This document shows, in pieces, positions 26,631 through 34,532 of a stretch of 49,784 bases of DNA (positions within the stretch are counted from its first letter, which is position 1; every line of letters starts with the position of its first letter). The stretch is from RQOF01 sp964461135 (GTDB lineage: Bacteria; Calditrichota; Calditrichia; RBG-13-44-9). The position numbers were made by a program, and so were the translations under genes. The notes below the pieces were generated by a model. The model did not search any database. It saw nothing but the letters and a program-made list of their open reading frames with translations, and had not been told where the DNA came from. The stretch spans positions 1 through 49,784 of the forward strand of contig CAYWTB010000028.1 of the NCBI GenBank assembly GCA_964461135.1, written 5' to 3'.

Positions 26631-27222
26631 CTATGCACCCGTATGTGAACAATCAGAAAGACAAGAACAGGGCTATTTTCATTATACAAAATTTAAATGA
26701 TTATGTCAATATCGCCGGAAAGGCGCTAGGTAGTGGAGGATGGCAGGGAAAACACTATTTGCTTACAGTGAATCATTTGAATATTAAATTCACCGCATTC
26801 CTGGTTTAAACTTTTTAAAAAGGCCTTAACCTGCAGGATCTCTGCTCAGCTTGCAATCTCTATAGTGTAATAAACCCAAAATGGATTATTTCAAATTTTA
26901 AAGAAACACTTTCCTGCTATATTCGTTAATAGAGTAATTTTATAAATGATTATTTACTTAGTTCAGCACTTTGGACCGACTTTTATGATCTGATATCTTG
27001 ATACGGAAGGAACTTGTCTTGAACTCATCACCTGCTATGGTAACCCGCTGTATGATTGATTTATCTATTCCCGCCGCCTGGTACCCTGCCTGCTGACGCA
27101 TATCAGGCAGGGGAAGAGTTCTGACATGTCACGGTCTTGTTCTATTAAATTATTATATCTGGATGTATATTCACGAAGCTGAAGAATGCACATAATGTTA
27201 ATTTCATAAATACACGGGCACT
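26631..27222. other. Intergenic stretch upstream of the TonB-receptor operon
   Basis: About 590 bp without a gene. A perfect 9-bp hairpin CCCTGCCTG / CAGGCAGGG lies at 27084-27112, around 110 bp before the receptor start. It could be a regulatory or terminator structure, but no T-run follows. No further NorB sequence was found here. Confidence 0.45.
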
Positions 27223-29436
27223 ATGAAAATTTTCCCCCTTACATTCCTTGTTACACTGTTACCTTTTTTCTTCAGCCTGCAGGCCTCCGGGGGGACCATC
27301 AGCGGCTTTGTGACTGACAGCACCAGCGGGGAAAACCTGATTGGTGCCAATGTATTTCTGGAAGGACAGCTAACAGGTAATTCCAGCAATGAACACGGAT
27401 ATTATGTTCTTCATCCCGTTTCCGCAGGTAATTACGTTCTGAAAGTATCCTACATCGGTTACGGGACCGCTAGCATTACAGTTACTCTGGGTCCGGAGGA
27501 GAAAAAGTTTCTGAATATCTCTCTGATTCCGGAGGCCGTGTCAGGAGATGAGGTAATAGTTTCAGCCGAGGCGCTCACCAATGCCCGGGAAATCAGTCTG
27601 AGCCAGGTGGACCTGTCCGTGCAGAGCATCCGCGATGCACCCCGGCTGGGCGAGGCCGATCTATTCCGGACCCTGCAGGCTCTTCCCGGCGTCATCGCTG
27701 AATCCGACTTCAGTACCGGCCTGGTGGTACGGGGAGGTAACACCGATCAGAACCTGATTATGCTGGATGGAATTACTGTATATAATCCGTCACATATGGG
27801 CGGTTTATTTTCCAATTTTTTACTGGATGCCACACGCGATGCCCAGTTTCTGAAAGGCGGCTTTCCGGCCGAATACGGCGGACGCATGTCTTCCGTTCTT
27901 AATGTAATAAGCAAATCAGGAAACGCCCGGAAATTCACCGGCAGCGCAGGTGTCAGTGTGCTCAGCAGCCGCCTGTCCCTGGAAGTCCCGGTGGGCAGAG
28001 GTTCTCTCCTCCTTGCAGGTCGCAGAACCTATTTCGACCAGATATTGACTCTCATGAATAAGGAATTCCCCTATTATTTTTATGATTTCCAGGGAAGTTT
28101 TTACCAGGATATCTCCCCCTATGACCGGCTGTCCGTCAGCGGTTATTTTGGCAATGATGTACTGGACTGGAACCAGTTGAATTTTAACCTGAAATGGGGT
28201 AACCGCACGGTTTCTGCCAACTGGCGGCATGTGTTTTCACCGCAACTTTTTTCGAATTTCATGATAGCCGCCTCCAATTTTACAACCACCGTCCTGCTGG
28301 GCGGCGATCAGGGAGTTAACAGCAGCAATGATGTTTTCGACTATACCGTCAAGGGGGATCTCAGCTATCTGTTTTCGCAGCGCAATATACTTAAGTTCGG
28401 CTTTGAATATAAGAAACTGAAATTTAATTACCAGGATATTTATGATGACCGGACCCTGTTCCGCCTTCTTCAGAAACCGGTTGAGACATCAATATATCTG
28501 CAGGATGACTGGCAGATACATCAGCGCTGGATTATAAAACCGGGCCTTCGCCTGAGTTATTTTACATTGAATGGAAATAAAATATATGCCGAGCCCCGCC
28601 TGTCGGTTAAATATAAATTACGTAGCGGAGAATACCTGACCTATGCAACCGGCATCTACCGGCAGTTTATCTTTACCGTGCAGGATGAATACAATCCAAC
28701 CTTCATCAACAGCTGGTTCGCCATCGATCAGACCGTTCCGGCGGGACAATCCCTTCATAACATTATTGGCTACGAGAGAGAACTCTGGACTACCACGGTG
28801 CTGCAGATCGAATTCTATTATAAAACGCTGGATAATATGCTGACCTACCGCGAAAAACGGTCTTCGGTTGATGAGGAATTGGGCACTGCCGTAAAAGCAG
28901 CCGATTTTTTTGTTCCCACCGACGGTTACTCCTACGGCACGGAAATTTTTGTCCATAAGAAATATGGAAAGATAGCCGGCTGGTTCGGTTATACCCTCAA
29001 CTGGGTTAAAAAATCTCTGGACAACTATACTTATTTTGCCTCCTTTGACCGCCGTCATAACATAAACCTGCTCTTTAGTTATGAAATTGGCAGAAACTGG
29101 CGTTTTTCCCTGCAATTCAATTACGGATCGGGCTTTCCTTATACCCGGGTGGAAGCAAGTTATGAGGAAAGGGACGGGGGGCTGGTGAAGCGGCGGCTGA
29201 TATACGGCCAGCGCAATCTCTTCCGTTTTCCGTCTTATCATCGCCTGGATATCGGATTCAGTAAATATTTTAAATGGCTGGGGATGAAATGGCAGTTCGA
29301 TACCCAGGTTGTTAACCTCTATAACAGAGAAAATGTTTTCCTCTATGAATGGGATTTTGATAAAAATCCGGCTGAACGAACCATCATCTCCATGCTGCCG
29401 GTGATTCCATCCCTGGGAATTTCAACCACTTTTTAA
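27223..29436 (+). CDS. TonB-dependent outer-membrane receptor with carboxypeptidase-regulatory N-domain
   Basis: A 737-residue receptor. A signal peptide (MKIFPLTFLVTLLPFFFSLQ) precedes a CarboxypepD-regulatory-like beta-sandwich (about 24-105: GGTISGFVTDSTSGENLIGA, GNYVLKVSYIGYG). Then comes the plug (RTLQALPGVIAESDFSTGLV, VVRGGNTDQNLIMLDGITVY, GGFPAEYGGRMSSVLNV) and a beta-barrel ending in a terminal aromatic (LGISTTF, C-terminal Phe). It imports a bound substrate across the outer membrane with TonB energy. No STN domain is present, so it does not signal to an anti-sigma factor. The substrate is unknown. It is followed 13 nt later by a DUF4249 lipoprotein, the standard pairing in Bacteroidota-type genomes. 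The ribosome site is weak. Confidence 0.92.
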   Translation: MKIFPLTFLVTLLPFFFSLQASGGTISGFVTDSTSGENLIGANVFLEGQLTGNSSNEHGYYVLHPVSAGNYVLKVSYIGYGTASITVTLGPEEKKFLNISLIPEAVSGDEVIVSAEALTNAREISLSQVDLSVQSIRDAPRLGEADLFRTLQALPGVIAESDFSTGLVVRGGNTDQNLIMLDGITVYNPSHMGGLFSNFLLDATRDAQFLKGGFPAEYGGRMSSVLNVISKSGNARKFTGSAGVSVLSSRLSLEVPVGRGSLLLAGRRTYFDQILTLMNKEFPYYFYDFQGSFYQDISPYDRLSVSGYFGNDVLDWNQLNFNLKWGNRTVSANWRHVFSPQLFSNFMIAASNFTTTVLLGGDQGVNSSNDVFDYTVKGDLSYLFSQRNILKFGFEYKKLKFNYQDIYDDRTLFRLLQKPVETSIYLQDDWQIHQRWIIKPGLRLSYFTLNGNKIYAEPRLSVKYKLRSGEYLTYATGIYRQFIFTVQDEYNPTFINSWFAIDQTVPAGQSLHNIIGYERELWTTTVLQIEFYYKTLDNMLTYREKRSSVDEELGTAVKAADFFVPTDGYSYGTEIFVHKKYGKIAGWFGYTLNWVKKSLDNYTYFASFDRRHNINLLFSYEIGRNWRFSLQFNYGSGFPYTRVEASYEERDGGLVKRRLIYGQRNLFRFPSYHRLDIGFSKYFKWLGMKWQFDTQVVNLYNRENVFLYEWDFDKNPAERTIISMLPVIPSLGISTTF

Positions 29437-29449
29437 GGGAATGATTTAT

Positions 29450-30286
29450 ATGAAAAATAAAAATTATGTTATGGTATTTTCGGTTATTTTGCTGTTGATG
29501 CTGCTGGTCCCGGGATGTGAAAATCCGGCCGAATATACCCACGTTCCGAAACTGACCGTTAATTCTGAACTAAAGGAGGGATATCCCATTGATTCGGTTT
29601 TTGTGACCCAAAGTGTTGATATCACCCGACCATACAATACCGAGGAGCAGCGCGTGCAGCAGGCAGATGTACGAATAAATGGAGTAAAACTGGCGGAATA
29701 CGATACGTGCCGCGGTGTTTATTATTATCCCGATCCCGACTTTCGCGTGCAAAGCGGGGAAACCTATTTCCTGGAGGTAAATTACCAGTCGCAGACCGTT
29801 TATTCGCAAACCACCGTACCTCAACCTCTGCAATTTAATGCCCCGGGGGTGTCCGACGGCGACACGGTTCAATATATTGCCGGCACCAGCTGGTTCTCCG
29901 ATGAATTTTTCACTCTGGTCTGGCCGGGTTATAACAACAGCCGGATCTATCGCATCATATCCCGGGCGGATTCCGCCAAACCCAAATATTTCATCCAGGA
30001 TGACCGTCCAGAAGCAAACGTTTTCAAGGGAGAAGAGAAGGACCGCCTGAACCCCGGCATCTGGTGGGTGGCGGATACCTATGCCCGCATCAACTGGATG
30101 TATTTCAACTGGACCGGCTGGCATGACATCATCGTTTCCGCCATGGACAGTAACTACTACGATTACCGCCAGGGGATTCTTTTTGGTGAACAGGGCGGAC
30201 AGAACTTCAGCCCGGTGGTAAAAGGAGGATACGGATTATTCTGTTCCTCCGCCAGCGATACTCTGCGCATTTTTATTGTGGAATAG
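29450..30286 (+). CDS. DUF4249 lipoprotein, partner of the TonB receptor
   Basis: A 278-residue lipoprotein. The second ATG (29450) is preferred, since AAGGGA lies 9 nt before it and abuts the first ATG at 29441. The signal ends in a lipobox (LMLLVPGC), so the mature protein begins at Cys24 or so. The N-terminal half (YTHVPKLTVNSELKEGYPID, SVFVTQSVDITRPYN, ADVRINGVKLAEY) matches the DUF4249 beta-sandwich, which always accompanies TonB receptors and is thought to act as a surface-exposed substrate-binding partner (inference). It is cotranscribed with the receptor. Trp- and Tyr-rich stretches near 190-230 (WMYFNWTGWHD) may form a binding face. The frame is intact. Confidence 0.88.
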   Translation: MKNKNYVMVFSVILLLMLLVPGCENPAEYTHVPKLTVNSELKEGYPIDSVFVTQSVDITRPYNTEEQRVQQADVRINGVKLAEYDTCRGVYYYPDPDFRVQSGETYFLEVNYQSQTVYSQTTVPQPLQFNAPGVSDGDTVQYIAGTSWFSDEFFTLVWPGYNNSRIYRIISRADSAKPKYFIQDDRPEANVFKGEEKDRLNPGIWWVADTYARINWMYFNWTGWHDIIVSAMDSNYYDYRQGILFGEQGGQNFSPVVKGGYGLFCSSASDTLRIFIVE

Positions 30287-30641
30287 GTTTCTGCCCATGA
30301 GACAGCCACCCAAAGGATAAGATTAAACATCAAAGATTAATAAAACCATAAGCGAAAAGAGAAAAAAGCAGTCGACGATCAACCTTCAAGGCTCTGGGGC
30401 AAGCCGGCAGAAATCCGGTATCAAACTAATTAATACAAATTTTTTTATTCCCCGGGCTTGAAGGTTAGAGCTATTTGTATTCATGATATGGATTTTTGTG
30501 AAAGAAGCAGGTTAAATGACTTTTTTTCTTTTTCCTTTTCGGTTTTTCCTTGTCTTTTATCCCTGACCCGGATCCTGTTGCTGAAGCCCGGATCCCGGAT
30601 TTACCTTATGCGCTACGCTTTTTATTGCTGTCACCTTATGA
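30287..30641. other. Intergenic stretch between converging units, with a T/C-rich tract
   Basis: About 350 bp with no gene. A pyrimidine-rich tract (TTTTTTTCTTTTTCCTTTTC and on) at 30520-30567 resembles the one at 22791-22886. The text before it has no obvious terminator hairpin for the receptor operon. Nothing else seen. Confidence 0.4.
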
Positions 30642-31391
30642 TTACTTCTTTTCCTGCCGGCCTTCAGGCACTCGCTGCCAGCGAAAGGGGCTAAAATCGG
30701 TTCCTCTGTCATAGTAATCTTCCTGCTCGGAGCGTTTCAGAGAATTGACGATCAGATAGGTAAAGGGGGTGGCGGCGGTTTCATACAGAACTTTAAAGAA
30801 CCATTGGGATAAAATTGCCATTTGCAGCTCGGAGAACTGAAAAATATTCCAGAAGGCCACCATAATAAATATCAGGGAGTCTGCTCCCTGCCCGATGACG
30901 GTTGAACCAATGGTCCGCATCCAGAGGAAACGGCCCCGAGTTTTAATTTTTATTTTTGCCAGAACAAAAGAATTCAGAAATTCACCCACCAGGTAGGCCG
31001 CAAAGGATGCGAGCAGCAGCCGGGGAGTAAATCCCAGTATGCTGTCATAAGCGCGCTGGGCCGCCGCCGGAGTGGAAAAGTATCCGGCTTTCCAGAATGA
31101 AGCTGCCGGAAGTACACCGGCCAGCCAGATGGCCCCTACGGCTAATAGATTACACAGGAATCCGGTCCAGATTACCTGACGCGCCCGTGCATATCCATAC
31201 ACTTCCGTCAGTACATCACCAAAAATGTAGGTAATGGGAAAGAGAATAACACCTGCCGGCAATACCAGTCCGAACAGGTGAATGATCTTTACCGCAATTA
31301 TATTCGAAACGAGCAGCGTGGTAACAAACACTGCCGTTATCAGCGGTAACCAGCGATAATTTTTTGCGCCCATTGCTATCCCATCCGGCAT
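30642..31391 (-). CDS. yhhQ: Queuosine precursor transporter, YhhQ family
   Basis: A 249-residue membrane protein of the VUT/YhhQ family with about six helices (WLPLITAVFVTTLLVSNIIA, LPAGVILFPITYIFGDVLTE, VIWTGFLCNLLAVGAIWL and others). The sequence PITYIFGDVLTEVYGYARAR is the family signature, and RTIGSTVIGQGADSLIFIMV is a second conserved block. Members import queuosine precursors (preQ0 or preQ1). The ATG at 31373 (MGAKNYRW) is an alternative start; neither has a strong ribosome site. It lies 18 bp downstream of queF in the same direction, so the two form a short operon whose products feed and complete one pathway. The C-terminal tail is charged and probably cytoplasmic. Confidence 0.9.
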   Translation of the reverse strand: MPDGIAMGAKNYRWLPLITAVFVTTLLVSNIIAVKIIHLFGLVLPAGVILFPITYIFGDVLTEVYGYARARQVIWTGFLCNLLAVGAIWLAGVLPAASFWKAGYFSTPAAAQRAYDSILGFTPRLLLASFAAYLVGEFLNSFVLAKIKIKTRGRFLWMRTIGSTVIGQGADSLIFIMVAFWNIFQFSELQMAILSQWFFKVLYETAATPFTYLIVNSLKRSEQEDYYDRGTDFSPFRWQRVPEGRQEKK

Positions 31392-31409
31392 TTAATTATA
31401 CCATGCCTG

Positions 31410-31844
31410 TCACTTTTCGCCAAGCGAAGCCTTCGCTTCCGGGGTTTTGGTGTGCTCCGCGGTTACGGTAATTCCGATACCCCCACGCGGATTGAATATC
31501 CCGCGTACCCGGCACCAGTGCGGATCCAACGCCTTTACCAGGTCATTCAGAATGGTGTTTGTCACATGCTCATGAAAAACCCCTTCATCCCGGTAAGACC
31601 ATAGATATAATTTAAAAGATTTGGATTCTACAATCCGCCGGTCGGGAATATACTCCACTACAATATCTGCAAAATCCGGCTGTCCCGTTACCGGACAAAC
31701 ACAGGTGAACTCCCGGGTTTCCAGTTTCACCAGATAGTAACGATCGGGATTACGGTTAGCAAAATGTTCCAACTTTTTGCCAGGATGGGCCGCGCTGCCC
31801 AGAATGGTAAGATTGTTATTTCTGTCGATATTTTTCCTTGCCAT
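31410..31844 (-). CDS. queF: NADPH-dependent 7-cyano-7-deazaguanine reductase (QueF)
   Basis: A 144-residue QueF of the short type I subgroup. It reduces the nitrile preQ0 to the amine preQ1 with NADPH in queuosine synthesis. The catalytic Cys50 lies in FTCVCPVTGQPDFAD, with Asp57 as proton donor. The QueF binding motif ESKSFKLYLWSYRDEGVFHE is complete, and the fold ends in a T-fold strand (GGIGITVTAEHTK). AGAGG lies 11 nt before the ATG. It is first in the operon with the precursor transporter and is transcribed away from queC, which begins 270 bp to the right. A preQ1 riboswitch was looked for in that spacer and not recognised. The enzyme is cytoplasmic. Confidence 0.95.
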   Translation of the reverse strand: MARKNIDRNNNLTILGSAAHPGKKLEHFANRNPDRYYLVKLETREFTCVCPVTGQPDFADIVVEYIPDRRIVESKSFKLYLWSYRDEGVFHEHVTNTILNDLVKALDPHWCRVRGIFNPRGGIGITVTAEHTKTPEAKASLGEK

Positions 31845-32113
31845 GTCTTAAAAACCTCTTCTATTTAAGGTGCGGGTTATTGTTATAACCGGGCTTGAAA
31901 TTTATAGCGGTTCAGCGGGAGAATCAAACGAATTCCCCATTGATTCCACTGCGCAATAATATAAAATCTTTTTGGGGATAGTCGAGACTTTTGTACTGGA
32001 TAAAACAGGGTATTTTTTGTCTAAATAAGGCAGTTTGAAGTAAAGAGTCGAAATCAATGAATGCTTTTCCCCCTGAATTTTATTATTTTTTACCGAAAGC
32101 AAGCAGGTAATTT

Positions 32114-32812
32114 ATGAACGAAAGAAAAAAGACCGTTGTATTGCTGAGCGGTGGTCTGGATTCAACAACAGTCGCGGCTCTGGCCGCAAAAAAGGGATAT
32201 GATATTTATGGCCTTACTTTCCGCTACGGGCAGCGTCATGTTTTTGAAATTGAGGCGGCCCGGAAAGTAGCGCAATTTCTGCACATCAGGGAACATCTTA
32301 TATTGAACATTGATTTGCAGGCAATCGGTGGATCGGCACTTACCGGCTCGCTAAAAGTTCCGAAAGGACGCTCCCTGGAGGCTATTGCCGGAGATATTCC
32401 GGTAACCTATGTTCCCGCACGTAATACTATTTTTCTGTCCTTTGCCCTGGCATTGGCGGAAGTCAAAGATACCCGGGATATTTTCATCGGTATTAATTCA
32501 GTGGATTACAGCGGATATCCTGACTGCCGGCCGGAATACATCCGCGCCTTTCGTAAAATGGCAAATCTGGCCACCCGGGCGGCGGTAGATGGCAAACAAA
32601 AGATAACCATTCATACTCCGCTGCTGAACATGAGCAAAGCGGACATCATCCGGAAAGGGATGTCCCTGGGAGTGGATTACAGTCTGACCCACACCTGTTA
32701 CGATCCTGATGAAAACGGAATTGCCTGCAGTAATTGCGATGCCTGCCTTTTACGATTAGAGGGCTTTGCCGAAGCGGGGTTTCGGGATCCCCTGCCTTAC
32801 CAGAAAAAGTAG
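32114..32812 (+). CDS. queC: 7-cyano-7-deazaguanine synthase (QueC)
   Basis: A 232-residue QueC, which uses ATP and ammonia to convert 7-carboxy-7-deazaguanine to preQ0. The PP-loop SGGLDS lies at residues 12-17. Tyr38-Gly-Gln-Arg-His (FRYGQRH), GINSVDYSGYPDCRPEY and NMSKADIIRKG are family blocks. The zinc site is Cys195, Cys205, Cys208 and Cys211 (CYDPDENGIACSNCDAC). AGCAGGT lies 5-7 nt before the ATG. Divergent to queF/yhhQ, so the cluster is split over a shared 270-bp spacer. QueD, QueE and the GTP cyclohydrolase are not in the window, so they must be elsewhere if the pathway is complete. Confidence 0.95.
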   Translation: MNERKKTVVLLSGGLDSTTVAALAAKKGYDIYGLTFRYGQRHVFEIEAARKVAQFLHIREHLILNIDLQAIGGSALTGSLKVPKGRSLEAIAGDIPVTYVPARNTIFLSFALALAEVKDTRDIFIGINSVDYSGYPDCRPEYIRAFRKMANLATRAAVDGKQKITIHTPLLNMSKADIIRKGMSLGVDYSLTHTCYDPDENGIACSNCDACLLRLEGFAEAGFRDPLPYQKK

Positions 32813-32899
32813 AGTGAAAATGTCCCGGTCATTTATTCGTTTCTATCAGTCTCGGGGCGGAAAGGGGGAGGACCGTGAAAGAGGGAGAAATTCCTTTTT

Positions 32900-32941
32900 T
32901 CCCGGAAAGTATCCGTGAGACAGCAGCGCCGGGATTTTTTT
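32900..32941 (+). terminator. Possible intrinsic terminator after queC
   Basis: TCCCGG (32900-32905) can pair with CCGGGA (32929-32934), followed directly by TTTTTTT. The loop is long (about 23 nt) and the stem short, so this is weak, although the position and T-run fit the end of the queC transcript. The tail would also lie just past the microprotein gene on the other strand. Confidence 0.4.
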
Positions 32942-32955
32942 AGGCTGTGCGGGAA

Positions 32956-33054
32956 TTACTGCAGGGTTAACATCCACAGAACGGTAAACGCCACGCCCAG
33001 CGAAAGAAACCACAGTGCAAATAAGACCAGTCCCTGTCTCAACGTTTTTGCCAT
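32956..33054 (-). CDS. 32-residue single-pass membrane microprotein
   Basis: GGAG lies 5 nt before the ATG at 33054. The product is MAKTLRQGLVLFALWFLSLG followed by VAFTVLWMLTLQ, a short positive N-terminus and one long hydrophobic helix. An in-frame ATG at 33081 would add MKKTIYGER and give 41 residues. The shape is that of small transmembrane regulators or stress peptides. I know no family for it. It faces queC across a T-rich tail and has no partner gene. The combination of ribosome site, start, positive-inside N-terminus and stop argues that it is real, but proof would need expression data. Confidence 0.5.
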   Translation of the reverse strand: MAKTLRQGLVLFALWFLSLGVAFTVLWMLTLQ

Positions 33055-33292
33055 TCTTTCTCCATAAATGGTTTTTTTCATTCTCGACCGCATTGGGATC
33101 AACATTAGTTTTTTAAATTCATCCGTGAGTTTTACCGCGAGGGTAACCTGAGTTATAATGCGTGCAATCTTCCCTGAGACTGCTTGAATTTATTCATAAC
33201 AATGGGAAGACTATTTGATTTCTTTCACAAAAATACTAAATTAAAATTGAAAACAGCCTGTTGTGGAGATCATTATAAGCGGAGAACAATTA

Positions 33293-33877
33293 ATGCTCAG
33301 AGATCTTCTGATACGCAATCGCAGTTACCGCCGTTTTAAACAGCGTGAACTAGCGGATAAAGCTACCCTACTGGATCTGGTGGATGGTGCGCGGTTGTCT
33401 CCTTCCGCCGGTAACAAAAAACCCCTCAAATACCTGTTATCATTTACCCCGCAAAGGAATGCCCTGATATTTCCCTGTCTCGCCTGGGCAGCTTACCTGA
33501 AAAACTGGCCGGGCCCGGCAGAAAGCGAACGGCCGGCAGCCTACATTGTTATTCTGAGGGATACCACCATAAGCACCAATTTGAATTGCGATCACGGCAT
33601 TGCCGCCCAGAGCATCCTGTTGGGCGCAGTGGAAAAGAACATGGAAGGGTGTATTATCGCCTCTGTTCGCCGGGAGCAATTACGCAACGTGCTGAATATT
33701 CCGGATCATCTGGAAATTCTTCTGGTGATGGCCCTGGGAATACCACAGGAAAAAGTACAACTGGAAAATCTTCCGACTGATGGAAGCATTGCCTACTGGC
33801 GAGATGAGCAGAATATCCACCACGTTCCCAAACGATCCTTGGAGGACATTGTCATTTTACCGGAAGATGAATTATAA
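33293..33877 (+). CDS. Nitroreductase family FMN-dependent oxidoreductase
   Basis: A 194-residue flavoprotein of the nitroreductase family. The ATG at 33293 is preferred (GGAG 8 nt upstream) over a GTG at 33263. The N-terminus LLIRNRSYRRFKQRELADKA has the Arg-Ser-x-Arg-x-Phe motif that binds the FMN phosphate. LDLVDGARLSPSAGNKKPLK is the FMN-contact helix, and GIAAQSILLGAVEKNMEGCI is the dimer helix with the flavin-facing segment. MALGIPQEK is near the C-terminal part. Members reduce nitro compounds, quinones or flavins with NAD(P)H, and some act in cofactor processing; no substrate is evident. It is cytoplasmic. It is followed by the small-gene pair 79 bp later, possibly in one transcript. 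Confidence 0.85.
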   Translation: MLRDLLIRNRSYRRFKQRELADKATLLDLVDGARLSPSAGNKKPLKYLLSFTPQRNALIFPCLAWAAYLKNWPGPAESERPAAYIVILRDTTISTNLNCDHGIAAQSILLGAVEKNMEGCIIASVRREQLRNVLNIPDHLEILLVMALGIPQEKVQLENLPTDGSIAYWRDEQNIHHVPKRSLEDIVILPEDEL

Positions 33878-33955
33878 AGCCCTGCTAACACCAGACTGTT
33901 CAAAGTTTAAGCGGGAAATCCGTTCCGTAAATTGTTAGCAGAGAAAGGAAAGAAA

Positions 33956-34192
33956 ATGGATTTCGGTTCTGCATTTCAGGCACTGACCACCACTGAAAAA
34001 GTAGCGCGGACGGTTGATTCCCTCATAAAGAACAGCCGGGGACACAAACGGGCCGTTCTGAGGGAACTGCAGGAGAATATTCATCTGCTTCTGCTGGTGA
34101 GAAATGAACAGTTTCCTGCGGAGAAGGTGATACCCAGGCTGGAACGGAAACAGTATCTGGCCGCGGCGGATGCCGGTTTTAATTTCAGGTAG
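33956..34192 (+). CDS. Small helical protein, first of an amber-separated pair
   Basis: A 78-residue protein starting at the ATG at 33956, with AAAGGAAAG directly upstream; the TTG at 33932 is less likely. Text: MDFGSAFQALTTTEKVARTV then DSLIKNSRGHKRAVLRELQE and ending AAADAGFNFR. It is almost all amphipathic helix with a strongly basic middle. It has no signal, no cysteines and no name I can give, although I recall similar short proteins in Bacteroidota-type genomes. It ends in TAG, and the following gene is in exactly the same frame, five sense codons later, so the two may be one gene interrupted by an amber codon. Confidence 0.65.
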   Translation: MDFGSAFQALTTTEKVARTVDSLIKNSRGHKRAVLRELQENIHLLLLVRNEQFPAEKVIPRLERKQYLAAADAGFNFR

Positions 34193-34207
34193 ATAAAACG
34201 CCCAGTC

Positions 34208-34417
34208 TTGAAAGACAAGACGATACGGAAGGTCCCGCAGTTTAAAAAATATGTCGGGTGGTCTACCGAACGTTTACTGGAAAATATTTATGTTAAGGTT
34301 AAACAGCTGCAAACCATTGTTGAGATGGAGGGGGGAAAGAAAAATGCCAACCTGGATCTGCGGGCCAAATATCTGCTGCGCTTAATGATTCTTCTGCTGA
34401 GCCATATCCATTCCTGA
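34208..34417 (+). CDS. Small helical protein, second of an amber-separated pair
   Basis: A 69-residue protein if started at the TTG at 34208; no ATG or strong ribosome site is available. Text: KVPQFKKYVGWSTERLLENI, YVKVKQLQTIVEMEGGKKNA, KYLLRLMILLLSHIHS. It is helical, basic and ends in a hydrophobic helix. Because it follows its partner after a TAG and five in-frame codons (IKRPV), readthrough or a former CAG would give one protein of 153 residues. The lack of an independent start favours either translational coupling or one broken gene. The function is unknown; toxin-antitoxin pairing is possible but unsupported. Confidence 0.6.
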   Translation: MKDKTIRKVPQFKKYVGWSTERLLENIYVKVKQLQTIVEMEGGKKNANLDLRAKYLLRLMILLLSHIHS

Positions 34418-34424
34418 AATTCTA

Positions 34425-34500
34425 CCCCAAATATTCCGGGAATTTATTCCCATATTTTTATCCTTTACCCCGCGATAAATCGTGGGGTATTTTATTAGAT
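34425..34500. repeat. Composite REP-like repeat, A-B copy
   Basis: Unit A, a degenerate TTCCGGGAATTTATTCCC hairpin with TTTTTATCC after it, is followed by unit B: CCCCGCGATAAATCGTGGGG (34468-34487) then TATTTTATTA. The same A-B order recurs at 36612-36700. Unit B plus its T-rich tail could also act as a terminator for the MFS gene on the minus strand or the small pair on the plus strand. Confidence 0.65.
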
Positions 34501-34532
34501 TTCACCGATGAGACAAATCATCCGGAACCATA

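Noticed and set aside
31845..32113. preQ1 riboswitch in the spacer between queF and queC
   Set aside because: No sequence matching the short preQ1 aptamer, with its C-rich loop and A-rich tail, could be recognised on either strand. A covariance search could still find one.
33956..34417. Classical toxin-antitoxin pair
   Set aside because: The size and tandem layout are suggestive, but neither protein shows a known toxin fold or DNA-binding antitoxin motif, and the shared frame points to a single interrupted gene as readily.
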